11,545 nucleotides of DNA from Candidatus Hydrogenedentota bacterium (GCA_035416745.1 DAOLNV010000028.1:22158-33702), one strand, 5' to 3'. Counted from the stretch's first letter, positions 1-6,023 are shown. The notes: generated by a model not told the origin, from the sequence alone. A program made the numbers and translations.

Positions 1-275
1 AGCGGCCCGGGCCAGAAACGCTCGATGAACCGGCGGGCGGCGGGCGATATGCCGCCCGCAAAACCTTCCAGTTGGGCAAGACTGTCGATGATCAAAAGTA
101 CCGGCTTATCGTCAGCCCTTCCCTTGCTTCGAAAGAGACGGCCGATCGCCTCATCGTTACGTGGGTCTACCCCCAGGCCGTAAAGGGTTTCGGTTGGATA
201 GGCAATGATCTCTCCGGCGCACAGGGCATCGGCGGCGAACCGGATCCCGTCAGCTGTTGCAGGAACGACTCTCAT
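1..275 (-). CDS. tsaC: L-threonylcarbamoyladenylate synthase (TsaC/Sua5/YrdC family), C-terminus cut by window edge
   Basis: This is the N-terminal 91 codons of a YrdC-fold enzyme that makes threonylcarbamoyl-AMP from threonine, bicarbonate and ATP, the first step of the t6A37 modification of ANN-decoding tRNAs in the cytoplasm. Seen: an AYPTETLYGLGVDP block at residues 25-38, K51-G-R53 matching the conserved KxR nucleotide-binding patch, and FWPGP at 87-91, all in the family order. The ATG at 275-273 has GGAAAG 5 nt upstream. It lies 26 nt inside the end of rdgB, so the two are probably translationally coupled. The gene continues past base 1, so I cannot tell the short TsaC form (about 190-210 aa) from the longer Sua5 form with an extra C-terminal domain. 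The family call is firm and the symbol is by family. Confidence 0.9.
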   Translation of the reverse strand, partial: MRVVPATADGIRFAADALCAGEIIAYPTETLYGLGVDPRNDEAIGRLFRSKGRADDKPVLLIIDSLAQLEGFAGGISPAARRFIERFWPGP

Positions 276-867
276 GAATGCTTTCCAAATAGGCGCGGAG
301 CTTGCCAAAGGCGCGCGCGCGATGACTGATACGCTGCTTGACTTCGGGTCCGAGCTCCGCAAAGGTCTGCTCAAACCCTGCCGGGATAAAGAGAGGATCG
401 TAGCCGAAACCGGACACACCGCGCGATTGAAAAGCGATACGTCCCTCAACCGTGCCGGTTTCGCAGTGCGTACGGCCGTCCGGGTGGGCGATGACCGCGC
501 AACACACAAAGCGCGCAGTGCGAGCCCCCTCCGGAATCTCCGCGAGCTCTCTTAAGAGCTTCTTGTTGTTTTCCACATCCGAGCTTGGTTCACCGGCATA
601 GCGTGCAGAATAGACGCCCGGGGCGCCGTCCAAGGCATCTACAACGATGCCCGAATCATCGGCAACACAGGTATAGCCCGATGCCTGCTGGTAATAAACC
701 GCCTTCATGAGGGCATTTTCAGCAAAAGTCTTGCCGTCCTCCAAGGGTTCAGGAAGGTCCGGCAGGGCGTTCAGGCCTGTCACCCGCCACGGGAGCCCTT
801 CCAGAAGCCCGGTGAGTTCAGCAACCTTATACTCGTTCTTGGTGCCGAGCAGGAGGATCTCAGGCAA
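250..867 (-). CDS. rdgB: dITP/XTP pyrophosphatase (RdgB/HAM1 family)
   Basis: This enzyme hydrolyses non-canonical purine nucleoside triphosphates (dITP, ITP, XTP) to monophosphates and PPi, which keeps deaminated purines out of DNA and RNA. It has 205 residues; E. coli RdgB has 197. Seen: the N-terminal LLLGTKNEYK strand-loop with T9, N11 and K14, the VADDSGI segment (68-74), the APGVYSARYAG block (82-92), GFGYDP (153-158) and SHR (181-183), all hallmarks of the family. The start is TTG at 867-865. It puts the family N-terminus (M-x-x-I/V-hydrophobic-T-x-N) exactly in place and has GGGAGG 9 nt upstream, while the next in-frame ATG would remove the active-site loop. The start overlaps the end of rph by 8 nt and the 3' end overlaps the tsaC-like gene by 26 nt. 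rph and rdgB are often neighbours in bacteria. Confidence 0.96.
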   Translation of the reverse strand: MPEILLLGTKNEYKVAELTGLLEGLPWRVTGLNALPDLPEPLEDGKTFAENALMKAVYYQQASGYTCVADDSGIVVDALDGAPGVYSARYAGEPSSDVENNKKLLRELAEIPEGARTARFVCCAVIAHPDGRTHCETGTVEGRIAFQSRGVSGFGYDPLFIPAGFEQTFAELGPEVKQRISHRARAFGKLRAYLESIHESRSCNS

Positions 868-1570
868 TTTGCAGGGCCTCCCGCTGTAACGCGAAAAGGC
901 GTTCGCATCCCGTATACGCCAGTTCGAGGAGCGACTCCAGCCCTTGTCTGGGGAAAGGCTCTCCTTCGGCTGTTGCCTGTACCTCGATCAAGTTTCCGTC
1001 GCTCCGGCACACGATGTTCATATCTACGTCTGCAGCGGCGTCTTCTTCGTAACACAGGTCGAGGCGGGCTTCGCCATCCACAAGCCCCACGCTGACCGCC
1101 GCGCATTGGCCCAGAAGCGGCGATGTCGTTATCGTGCCCTGGTCAAGCAGGGAGTGAATGGCATCGTGCAGGGCAACATACGCGCCCGTGACCGCGGCCG
1201 TGCGCGTTCCGCCATCCGCCTGAAGAACATCGCAATCCATGATGATCTGGCGCTCGCCCAGGAAACTCAGGTCGACAACGTTCCGCAAAGACCTCCCGAT
1301 CAAACGGCTGATTTCCTTGGCCCGCCCGGAGCTCAGCGAATCTCTCGAGGTCCGGGTATGGGTAGAACGCGGCAACATGGCGTATTCGGCGGTTATCCAT
1401 CCCGTATTGGTTTCTCGCAGGAAAGGCGGCACCCGGTCTTCGACCGTAGCCGTGCAGACCACCTTTGTCTCTCCAAAAGCGACAAGCACGGCCCCCTCCG
1501 CATACCGCGTGTATTGCCGTTGAAACGTTACGGGCCGCAACTCATCCTTCTGGCGGTTATCCGGGCGCAT
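860..1570 (-). CDS. rph: Ribonuclease PH (tRNA nucleotidyltransferase)
   Basis: RNase PH is a hexameric phosphorolytic 3'-5' exoribonuclease that trims tRNA precursors and releases nucleoside diphosphates. The 236 residues match the family length of about 240. Seen: an MRPDNRQKDELRPV start; MLPRSTHTRTSR with R68, R73 and R76 at the tRNA-binding positions; SGRAKEISRLIGRSLR; DCDVLQADGGTRTAAVTGA (112-130) with the phosphate-binding GTRT; and YEEDAAADVDMN with D177 and D183 at the metal-site positions. The loop between R76 and the SGR motif is about three residues shorter than in B. subtilis and lacks its lysines. No frameshift or missing catalytic residue is seen. The ATG lies 6 nt past the ctpA stop, and the likely ribosome-binding GGAG is in the last codons of ctpA. 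The end overlaps the rdgB TTG start by 8 nt. Confidence 0.97.
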   Translation of the reverse strand: MRPDNRQKDELRPVTFQRQYTRYAEGAVLVAFGETKVVCTATVEDRVPPFLRETNTGWITAEYAMLPRSTHTRTSRDSLSSGRAKEISRLIGRSLRNVVDLSFLGERQIIMDCDVLQADGGTRTAAVTGAYVALHDAIHSLLDQGTITTSPLLGQCAAVSVGLVDGEARLDLCYEEDAAADVDMNIVCRSDGNLIEVQATAEGEPFPRQGLESLLELAYTGCERLFALQREALQIA

Positions 1571-1576
1571 TCCCCG

Positions 1577-3046
1577 CTATTCTCCGGGCGGCTCCGGCGT
1601 TTCCACTTGCGGGACCACCTCGGCTTCGCCCTGTGCGGGCGCCTTCTCTTCGGCTTTCTTGTCTTCCGCCGCCGCTACCTGGGTCTCTTTCGTATCCCGA
1701 TGGTACTTTTCGACCAGGTTTTCAAAGACCGGATCTTCCTTAAGGATTTCCACCGCACGCGCCAATTGAGTGTCTTCGACGCTTTCTTCCGTTGCCGCAT
1801 TACCCGTTACGCTGCCGTGGTTCTGTCCGCCGCGACGCAAAGTGGGATCCTCGATGAATGACTCGCGCATCTGGTCGAGCAATTTGCGTTGATGTCCCTC
1901 GGCCATTTCGACATCGACATCGGGCAAGATGCCTTGCTTGTGAATCGTGACTTCCGCGGGCGTGTAATACAGGGCTGTGGTCAATCGCAGCGCGCTTCCA
2001 ACGGGCCGCCTCAAGGGGATGATCGTTTGCACGCTCCCTTTTCCAAATGTTTGCTGGCCAATGATAAGTGCGCGCTTATAAAACTGGAGCGCCCCGGTAA
2101 CAATTTCCGAGGAGCTGGCCGTGAACTGGTTCACAAGCACGATCAAGGGAAAAGACATGGGCTCCGCAGGGCCGCCCTTCGTATAAAGCATCATGTCTTC
2201 TTTGAGCTCGCCCGTTTCAAGATCGCGCTCTTTGGTATAGGTGACGAGGGTATTCGACTCGAGGAACAGGCTGCAGACATCGACGGAGGCATCGAGAAGG
2301 CCGCCCGGGTTCCAACGCAGGTCAAGTATGAGGGATTTCATACCCTGGTCATCGAGGTCCTTGAGGCATTTCTTGAGTTCTTCCTGGCTGGTTCGTTTGA
2401 AATCGCTCAAACGGACGTAGCCGATGCCGTTTTCGAGAACGCGCGCCTCGACGATGCTCTCAATGGGAATCTTGCCCCGCTTGATATCGATCTCGAGGAC
2501 TTCGTTGTCAACGCCTTCCTCGGTCGCGGGGCGAAGAAGCGTGAGCTTGACAACGGTGCCGCGCGGACCTTTGATGAGCTGCGCGGCTTCGGCAAGGCTC
2601 ATGCCTTTCGTGGAAACGCCGTCGATCCTGATGATGCGGTCGTTGGGATACACGCCTGCTTTGGCGGCCGGCGAGCCCTCAATCGGTTGAAACACCATGA
2701 TATTGCCATTTTCGTCGAGCTGAATCGTAACGCCGATGCCGTCGAACTCCCCCTGGGTTTCGTCGGTCAGATCTTTGTAGATCTCCGGCGAAATGTATGA
2801 ACTGTGTTCATCAAGGGCGTTCATCATCCCCTTCAGACCGCCTTCGACAACGGTGTTGAGATCGGGTTCGTAGACGTAGCTCTTGAGTATTTCGTCCAGA
2901 ACATTCCCAATGGGCTCGATCTGAGTGAAGACGTCTACATCGGTTTGCTGGGCGAAAATGCGGTTTATAAAACCATTCGACAACAGCAATCCGAGAAAGA
3001 CCAGAAAACAGAGCAAGCCCACGAATTGTGAACGCGTATTGCGCAT
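1577..3046 (-). CDS. ctpA: Carboxyl-terminal processing serine protease (S41A, CtpA/Prc type) with PDZ domain
   Basis: This is a membrane-anchored periplasmic protease that trims or degrades proteins from the C-terminus. It has 489 residues. Seen: a hydrophobic N-terminal segment (about 8-31, ending FAQ) that acts as signal or anchor; a helical region with the family block ALDEHSSYISPE; a PDZ domain (about 100-172) with PAAKAGVYPNDRIIRIDG; and an S41 core with LILDLRWNPGGLLDASVDV. S311 (in FTASSSEI), K336 (in FGKGSVQ) and Q340 keep the Ser-Lys-Gln spacing of B. subtilis CtpB (309/334/338). The usual GSASASE motif reads FTASSSE here, but the nucleophile position is kept. Residues from about 400 form a charged, Glu/Ala/Pro-rich tail with no recognised domain. 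The ATG has AGGAGG about 6 nt upstream. It heads the operon with rph, rdgB and the tsaC-like gene. The substrate is unknown. Confidence 0.95.
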   Translation of the reverse strand: MRNTRSQFVGLLCFLVFLGLLLSNGFINRIFAQQTDVDVFTQIEPIGNVLDEILKSYVYEPDLNTVVEGGLKGMMNALDEHSSYISPEIYKDLTDETQGEFDGIGVTIQLDENGNIMVFQPIEGSPAAKAGVYPNDRIIRIDGVSTKGMSLAEAAQLIKGPRGTVVKLTLLRPATEEGVDNEVLEIDIKRGKIPIESIVEARVLENGIGYVRLSDFKRTSQEELKKCLKDLDDQGMKSLILDLRWNPGGLLDASVDVCSLFLESNTLVTYTKERDLETGELKEDMMLYTKGGPAEPMSFPLIVLVNQFTASSSEIVTGALQFYKRALIIGQQTFGKGSVQTIIPLRRPVGSALRLTTALYYTPAEVTIHKQGILPDVDVEMAEGHQRKLLDQMRESFIEDPTLRRGGQNHGSVTGNAATEESVEDTQLARAVEILKEDPVFENLVEKYHRDTKETQVAAAEDKKAEEKAPAQGEAEVVPQVETPEPPGE

Positions 3047-3076
3047 CTAGTGCCTCCTGTCGGCAAAGGTCATGTA

Positions 3077-3104
3077 ATTACACTATATCTGGAAACCATT
3101 TCAG
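3077..3104 (-). promoter_or_regulatory. Candidate promoter of the ctpA-rph-rdgB-tsaC operon
   Basis: On the minus strand CTGAAA (3104-3099) is followed after 16 nt by TGTAAT (3082-3077), about 30 nt before the ctpA start codon. An alternative -10, TATAGT at 3087-3082, lies in the same AT-rich patch but has no good -35 at standard spacing. The match is moderate. The call rests on position and base composition. Confidence 0.35.
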
Positions 3105-3286
3105 CCACGAAAGGCTTCACCAATTTGCTTAAAAGATGATACCAGAAGGCGTTTATGATTGCGAACAAGCGTGAGCTCGGGTTAGCGATCGCCCCGCGCA
3201 CCCGAGCGCGGAGAGGAAGAAACGCGTGTCAGGCTAAGTCCGCCCGGTGTACTTACTTAACAGCCAGCGTGCGGCCGGGAAAGCGT

Positions 3287-3307
3287 GGGCGGCGCACTGC
3301 GCCGCCC
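3287..3307 (-). terminator. GC-rich hairpin, candidate terminator of the prepilin-like gene
   Basis: GGGCGGCGC (3287-3295) and GCGCCGCCC (3299-3307) form a perfect 9-bp stem with a 3-nt loop, about 35 nt past the stop of the prepilin-like gene as read on the minus strand. The sequence after the stem (CACGCTTTCCC) has only a weak T run. It may be a poor intrinsic terminator, a 3'-end stabiliser or a Rho-assisted site. Confidence 0.4.
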
Positions 3308-3341
3308 ATACCGATGCATTTCTCCGATCAGACGACACAAT

Positions 3342-4181
3342 CTAATGGCTGGCTTCGTGAAGCAGGAGTCCACCTTCATCACATGGGAAATCTCCCGGAT
3401 AGCGAACGAATTCCACGTGGCCATCCATGTACAGAACATTGCTCCCGCCCGGAACATGGTTGAAATGGCTGGCTTCCTCCGCCACCTGGTCCCACATGAC
3501 AGCGAGCGTGGACTGGGCCTGGGCGCTGCCAGTGGGATTGTTGATATCCGTGACAAAAAACCGCTCAATGCCTTCCCGGAGCCGGTAAATGGTCTCCTGG
3601 CCCGCCATGCTTGTGTCAAGGGACCAATCCTGGTCCACTTTGCCTGGGTCAGCCGCTAGAACGTTGTCGACGAAATCATCAAGGTTTGAGTCGAACACGA
3701 TGTAATCGGAGCTAACCAGGGCATGAGACAGCGCCCAGCCGTTGTAGGAGTAGGGGTGTCCCGTAACCTCGCACGGCTGTACCTCGCCATCGGGGACGCC
3801 GCCAAACGGCGCATAATGTCCGAAGGTCCCCCCCTCGTCCCACAGTTCAACCGGCGTTCCCGCATTGACCGCGCTGGGGCAGATGAGCACATTGAGGTCC
3901 GTCAGATATTCGGGGTAGATCGTCTCCACGGCCACTCCCTGGTCGAAAGCCAACTGAGCGCCTGCGCAGTCGAAGACCATCATGAATGGAAACTTCTCCC
4001 CTTTGGCTTCGTTGGCATACATCTTGAACACGAGACCCATCTGTTTCAGATTGTTGGCACAACTAGCACGGCGCGCCGATTCGCGGGCACGGGCCAAGGC
4101 CGGTAGTAGGATTGCGGCCAGAATGCCGATAATTGCAATGACCACAAGCAATTCTATTAACGTAAATCCCTTCTTAAACAT
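3342..4181 (-). CDS. Prepilin-like protein of the DUF1559 / PulG-like family (type II pseudopilin N-terminus, H-X10-DG C-terminal motif)
   Basis: It has 279 residues. Seen: a short basic leader MFKKG, a prepilin peptidase site between G5 and F6 with glutamate at +5 of the mature protein (GFTLIE), and a hydrophobic helix to about residue 29. Then come the family signature CANNLKQMGLVFKMYANE (41-58) and a large exported head domain with cysteines at 72, 101, 137 and 267. Near the end is NHVPGGSNVLYMDGHVEF, with H242 and D253-G254 separated by ten residues. The family is abundant in Planctomycetota and related phyla. Its role is unsettled: annotated variously as secretion pseudopilin, prepilin or putative transporter. 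The ATG has GGAGGAG 7 nt upstream, an excellent site that suggests strong translation. No pilus assembly genes are nearby, so it is an orphan pilin that would depend on a peptidase and assembly machine elsewhere. A weak promoter (TTGTTC, 18 nt, CATAAC) can be drawn at 4233-4204. Confidence 0.9.
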   Translation of the reverse strand: MFKKGFTLIELLVVIAIIGILAAILLPALARARESARRASCANNLKQMGLVFKMYANEAKGEKFPFMMVFDCAGAQLAFDQGVAVETIYPEYLTDLNVLICPSAVNAGTPVELWDEGGTFGHYAPFGGVPDGEVQPCEVTGHPYSYNGWALSHALVSSDYIVFDSNLDDFVDNVLAADPGKVDQDWSLDTSMAGQETIYRLREGIERFFVTDINNPTGSAQAQSTLAVMWDQVAEEASHFNHVPGGSNVLYMDGHVEFVRYPGDFPCDEGGLLLHEASH

Positions 4182-4235
4182 AGGTCAACTCCTCCAAATC
4201 CTTGTTATGACGTTGCAGATGAGAACTGAACAAAT

Positions 4236-4276
4236 ACCCAGTGATCCCATGCGTGACAAATCGCATGGGAATGGGT
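4236..4276 (-). terminator. Two-part hairpin between the small membrane-protein gene and the prepilin-like gene
   Basis: TCCCATGCG (4245-4253) and CGCATGGGA (4262-4270) form a perfect 9-bp stem with an 8-nt loop. Outside it ACCCA (4236-4240) and TGGGT (4272-4276) pair across a small asymmetric bulge. Read on the minus strand, the structure starts about 25 nt after the stop of the 101-residue gene and is followed by ATTTGTTC, a modest T-rich tail. It is a plausible intrinsic terminator. It could instead be leader structure of the prepilin-like mRNA if transcription reads through. Confidence 0.45.
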
Positions 4277-4300
4277 CAGGAACCAAGAGCTGGGATGGAT

Positions 4301-4606
4301 TCAGACGGGTTGAGGCGGAGCACGCAAACGGAAGGATAAGACGGCCATACGGGGAAGCAGAAGGTGCTTTCCAAAAGCCGCAATCCGGCCGGCGCCGGCA
4401 AGAGCCGAGAGAAAACCGGCTAGCCCCGCCAGGACGACGGGAGAAAACAGGAGCATGCACAACGAGCAGGAATCTGGTACGCCCCTATGGTGGTGTAGAG
4501 ATGGAATTGCATAGTGAACAACGGCCGCCGCATACAAACCCACCAGAATGCATGCGGTAACGGTGCGCAGCCTTGCACCGCCTCTGTTCGACGTGCGAAA
4601 CAACAT
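4301..4606 (-). CDS. Small His/Cys-containing membrane protein, function unknown
   Basis: It has 101 residues. Seen: an Arg-rich N-terminus (1-14), a hydrophobic segment (about 15-33), a polar loop with the cluster PSLHHHRG and then SCSLC (a CxxC), a second hydrophobic segment (about 51-72), and a C-terminus ending RAPPQPV. By the positive-inside rule the His/Cys loop would face the periplasm. The layout (TM, His-rich loop, CSLC, TM, ending in RAPP) resembles small DUF2946-like proteins whose role is not established. Metal binding is an inference from the His and Cys residues only. A good sigma70-like promoter (4674-4647) places the transcript start about 34 nt upstream of the ATG. Ribosome binding is weak: the nearest purine-rich stretch, AGAGGCGAG, is more than 10 nt from the ATG. 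It is not a shadow of another gene, because no gene lies on the opposite strand. Confidence 0.6.
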   Translation of the reverse strand: MLFRTSNRGGARLRTVTACILVGLYAAAVVHYAIPSLHHHRGVPDSCSLCMLLFSPVVLAGLAGFLSALAGAGRIAAFGKHLLLPRMAVLSFRLRAPPQPV

Positions 4607-4646
4607 GTCAGCTGATGTACTCGCCTCTATAAGAGCTTGTGTAGGT

Positions 4647-4674
4647 ATTTTACACGACTTTCGCCTGGAGTCAA
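4647..4674 (-). promoter_or_regulatory. Sigma70-like promoter of the small His/Cys membrane-protein gene
   Basis: On the minus strand TTGACT (4674-4669) and TAAAAT (4652-4647) are separated by 16 nt. Each matches five of six consensus bases. The expected start of transcription near 4640 gives a short leader to the ATG at 4606. It lies just past the end of the glycosyltransferase gene, whose own terminator I cannot see. Confidence 0.65.
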
Positions 4675-4720
4675 CCTGGAACCGGGAAGAACGAGGCTGT
4701 TTCCATCTTGCGTACCGGTG

Positions 4721-5410
4721 CTATTCGAACCGAAGACGAAACAGGTTCTTCACCCCGCCCCAGATTTCCTTCATACTCATTTTGGAGGCTCCCTGGGCAC
4801 GGTCTTCGAAGATGATGGGCGTTTCTCCGACTGAAAACCCGTTCTGCACGCAACGATAGAGAAGCTCTACAAGAAACGAATATCCATGGGACGCCAGGGC
4901 ATCCAGATCGATGTTTTCCAGGACTTCCCGGCGGTAGCACCGGAATCCGGAGGTCACGTCCTTTGCGGAAAGACCCAGCATGAACCTCGCGAATGCGTTA
5001 GCCGAACGGCTCAGCACTTGGCGATGAACGCCCCAGTTCCTCGTTCCGCCCCCCGCAATGTAGCGTGACCCAATACCGACATCGTGCTTGTCAAGCAGGG
5101 CGAACAGCGCCGGCAGCCTGGCCGGGTCGTGGCTGAAATCAGCATCCATACCGCCTATCCGTGCATATTCGTGCTCCAGGGCATACCGGAACCCGGCGAC
5201 ATACGCCGTCCCCAGGCCCAGTTTTCCCGGCCGGCGTATGACGTGCACGCCGGCGATCGCCGCGGCCTTGTCTCCCGTCCCATCGGGTGAGCCATCGTCG
5301 ACCACTACCACGTCGAGGCCGCTCCATGCATCACGGATGGCATGGATCAGCCGCTCGATGTTCTCCGCCTCGTTGTATGTGGGAACAATGACTACCGAAG
5401 CGTCAGACAT
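4721..5410 (-). CDS. Polyprenyl-phosphate glycosyltransferase, dolichol-phosphate mannosyltransferase type (GT2)
   Basis: It transfers a sugar from a nucleotide sugar (GDP-mannose in the best-known members) to a polyprenyl phosphate at the inner membrane, supplying lipid-linked sugar for glycan or protein glycosylation. With the ATG at 5410 it has 229 residues. Seen: VIVPTYNEAENI (7-18), VVVDDGSPDGT (35-45), a GKLGLGTAYVAGF block (62-74), the metal-binding MDADFSHDP (88-96), SRYIAGG (115-121), DVTSGFRCYRR (151-161) and FEDRAQGASKM (201-211). There is no C-terminal membrane segment, as in the shortest Dpm1 types, so it must dock at the membrane. Longer versions begin with TTG at 5467, but that codon lies within the -10 box of a near-consensus promoter. 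The ATG at 5410 has GGAAGG 9 nt upstream and fits the family N-terminus. The exact sugar cannot be read from sequence. Confidence 0.92.
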   Translation of the reverse strand: MSDASVVIVPTYNEAENIERLIHAIRDAWSGLDVVVVDDGSPDGTGDKAAAIAGVHVIRRPGKLGLGTAYVAGFRYALEHEYARIGGMDADFSHDPARLPALFALLDKHDVGIGSRYIAGGGTRNWGVHRQVLSRSANAFARFMLGLSAKDVTSGFRCYRREVLENIDLDALASHGYSFLVELLYRCVQNGFSVGETPIIFEDRAQGASKMSMKEIWGGVKNLFRLRFE

Positions 5411-5466
5411 CCTGGGCAACCTTCCATTATTGAATCCCCATTGAAATCTCAATTCAGAGACACGCA

Positions 5467-5495
5467 ATTATAGGCAGGTTCTTTTCTTGCTTCAA
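5467..5495 (-). promoter_or_regulatory. Near-consensus sigma70-type promoter of the glycosyltransferase gene
   Basis: On the minus strand TTGAAG (5495-5490) and a perfect TATAAT (5472-5467) are separated by 17 nt. Transcription would begin near 5460 and leave a leader of about 50 nt before the ATG at 5410. This is the strongest promoter match in the window and it settles the start codon of the gene. Confidence 0.75.
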
Positions 5496-5648
5496 CGAAA
5501 ACGCGGCCGATATACTCTCTTGACCGGGCGATTTTACAGGTGCGCTTTACGCGTGACGCTGTCGCGCACGAGAACGCTGCTCCCTGACAACAGCGCCCTC
5601 TCACATTGTGTTTGGACGGATGACTGAGCGATACGAGAGGAACGGGCA
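5468..5648. other. Divergent intergenic region between the glycosyltransferase gene and the hsp20-lon operon
   Basis: The left edge carries the minus-strand promoter. For the plus-strand operon I see a -35-like TTGACC at 5520-5525 but no convincing -10 at 16-18 nt, and no CIRCE (TTAGCACTC, 9 nt, GAGTGCTAA) or HspR-type HAIR repeat. GTGCGC (5540-5545) and GCGCAC (5564-5569) form a short inverted repeat that could be an operator or leader hairpin. A classic sigma32 promoter is not evident either. How the heat-shock pair is regulated therefore stays open. Confidence 0.5.
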
Positions 5649-6023
5649 ATGCCTCGATACCCAAACGTCTATTTCCACATGTACGCGCTGAGCCCTCGAA
5701 GACAGGTAGAGGCCTTTTCTCCCACGGACTGGGAACCCCCCCTTGACATCTATGAAACGGAAGACACCATCGTGATCATCGCCGAGTTGCCGGGGGTGAA
5801 GAAAGAACAAGTGAACGTAACGGTCGAACGCGACATCCTGATTATCGAGGGAGAACGGCCAAAACGGGTGCCTTCGCGGACGGTTCACGTCCATCAGCTG
5901 GAAATCCCGTATGGACGGTTTGCGCGGCGGGTTCAGCTTCCGGCAAACGCCGATGTGGAAAGTATCCAAGCCAGGTTCCGTGAGGGCTACCTCCGAATCG
6001 AGGTGCCAAGGAGCGCATCGTAA
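5649..6023 (+). CDS. Small heat-shock protein, Hsp20/alpha-crystallin family
   Basis: This is an ATP-independent holdase that binds unfolding proteins and keeps them available for refolding or degradation. It has 124 residues. Seen: a short N-terminal arm (about 1-31), then an alpha-crystallin domain beginning PPLDIYETEDTIVIIAELPGVKKEQV. It ends with ARFREGYLRIEVPR, which carries the G-x-L of the last domain strand. The protein stops five residues after IEVP, so the usual C-terminal extension with an I-x-I/V motif, used by most family members to assemble large oligomers, is missing. The ATG has GAGAGG 8 nt upstream. The stop TAA shares its last A with the lon ATG, so the two are almost surely co-translated. 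This suggests that the chaperone works with Lon on the same damaged substrates. Confidence 0.93.
   Translation: MPRYPNVYFHMYALSPRRQVEAFSPTDWEPPLDIYETEDTIVIIAELPGVKKEQVNVTVERDILIIEGERPKRVPSRTVHVHQLEIPYGRFARRVQLPANADVESIQARFREGYLRIEVPRSAS

Larger units (their letters stand above)
3047..3341. other. Intergenic region between prepilin-like gene and ctpA (295 bp)
   Basis: Both flanking genes are on the minus strand. The half next to ctpA (3047-3165) is AT-richer and holds the ctpA ribosome-binding site AGGAGG and a candidate promoter. The half next to the prepilin-like gene is GC-rich and holds a perfect 9-bp inverted repeat at 3287-3307. I found no coding potential on either strand that looks real, and no RNA gene I can recognise. 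Confidence 0.6.

Noticed and set aside
944..1861. A 305-codon open frame on the plus strand across rph and the end of ctpA
   Set aside because: It crosses two well-supported minus-strand genes and has no recognisable domain or ribosome-binding site, so it is a compositional artefact of high GC.
1889..2800. A 303-codon open frame on the plus strand opposite ctpA
   Set aside because: It is the antisense shadow of the S41 protease. The translation shows no family motifs, and the opposite strand encodes a protein with intact catalytic residues.
4185..4460. A 91-codon minus-strand frame overlapping the small membrane-protein gene in another frame
   Set aside because: It runs through the hairpin and the leader of the prepilin-like gene and lacks a promoter and ribosome-binding site. 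The 101-residue frame has clear membrane-protein character instead.
5411..5467. TTG start giving a 248-residue glycosyltransferase
   Set aside because: The TTG overlaps the -10 box of the gene's likely promoter, so it would not be in the transcript. The ATG at 5410 fits the family and has a good ribosome-binding site.
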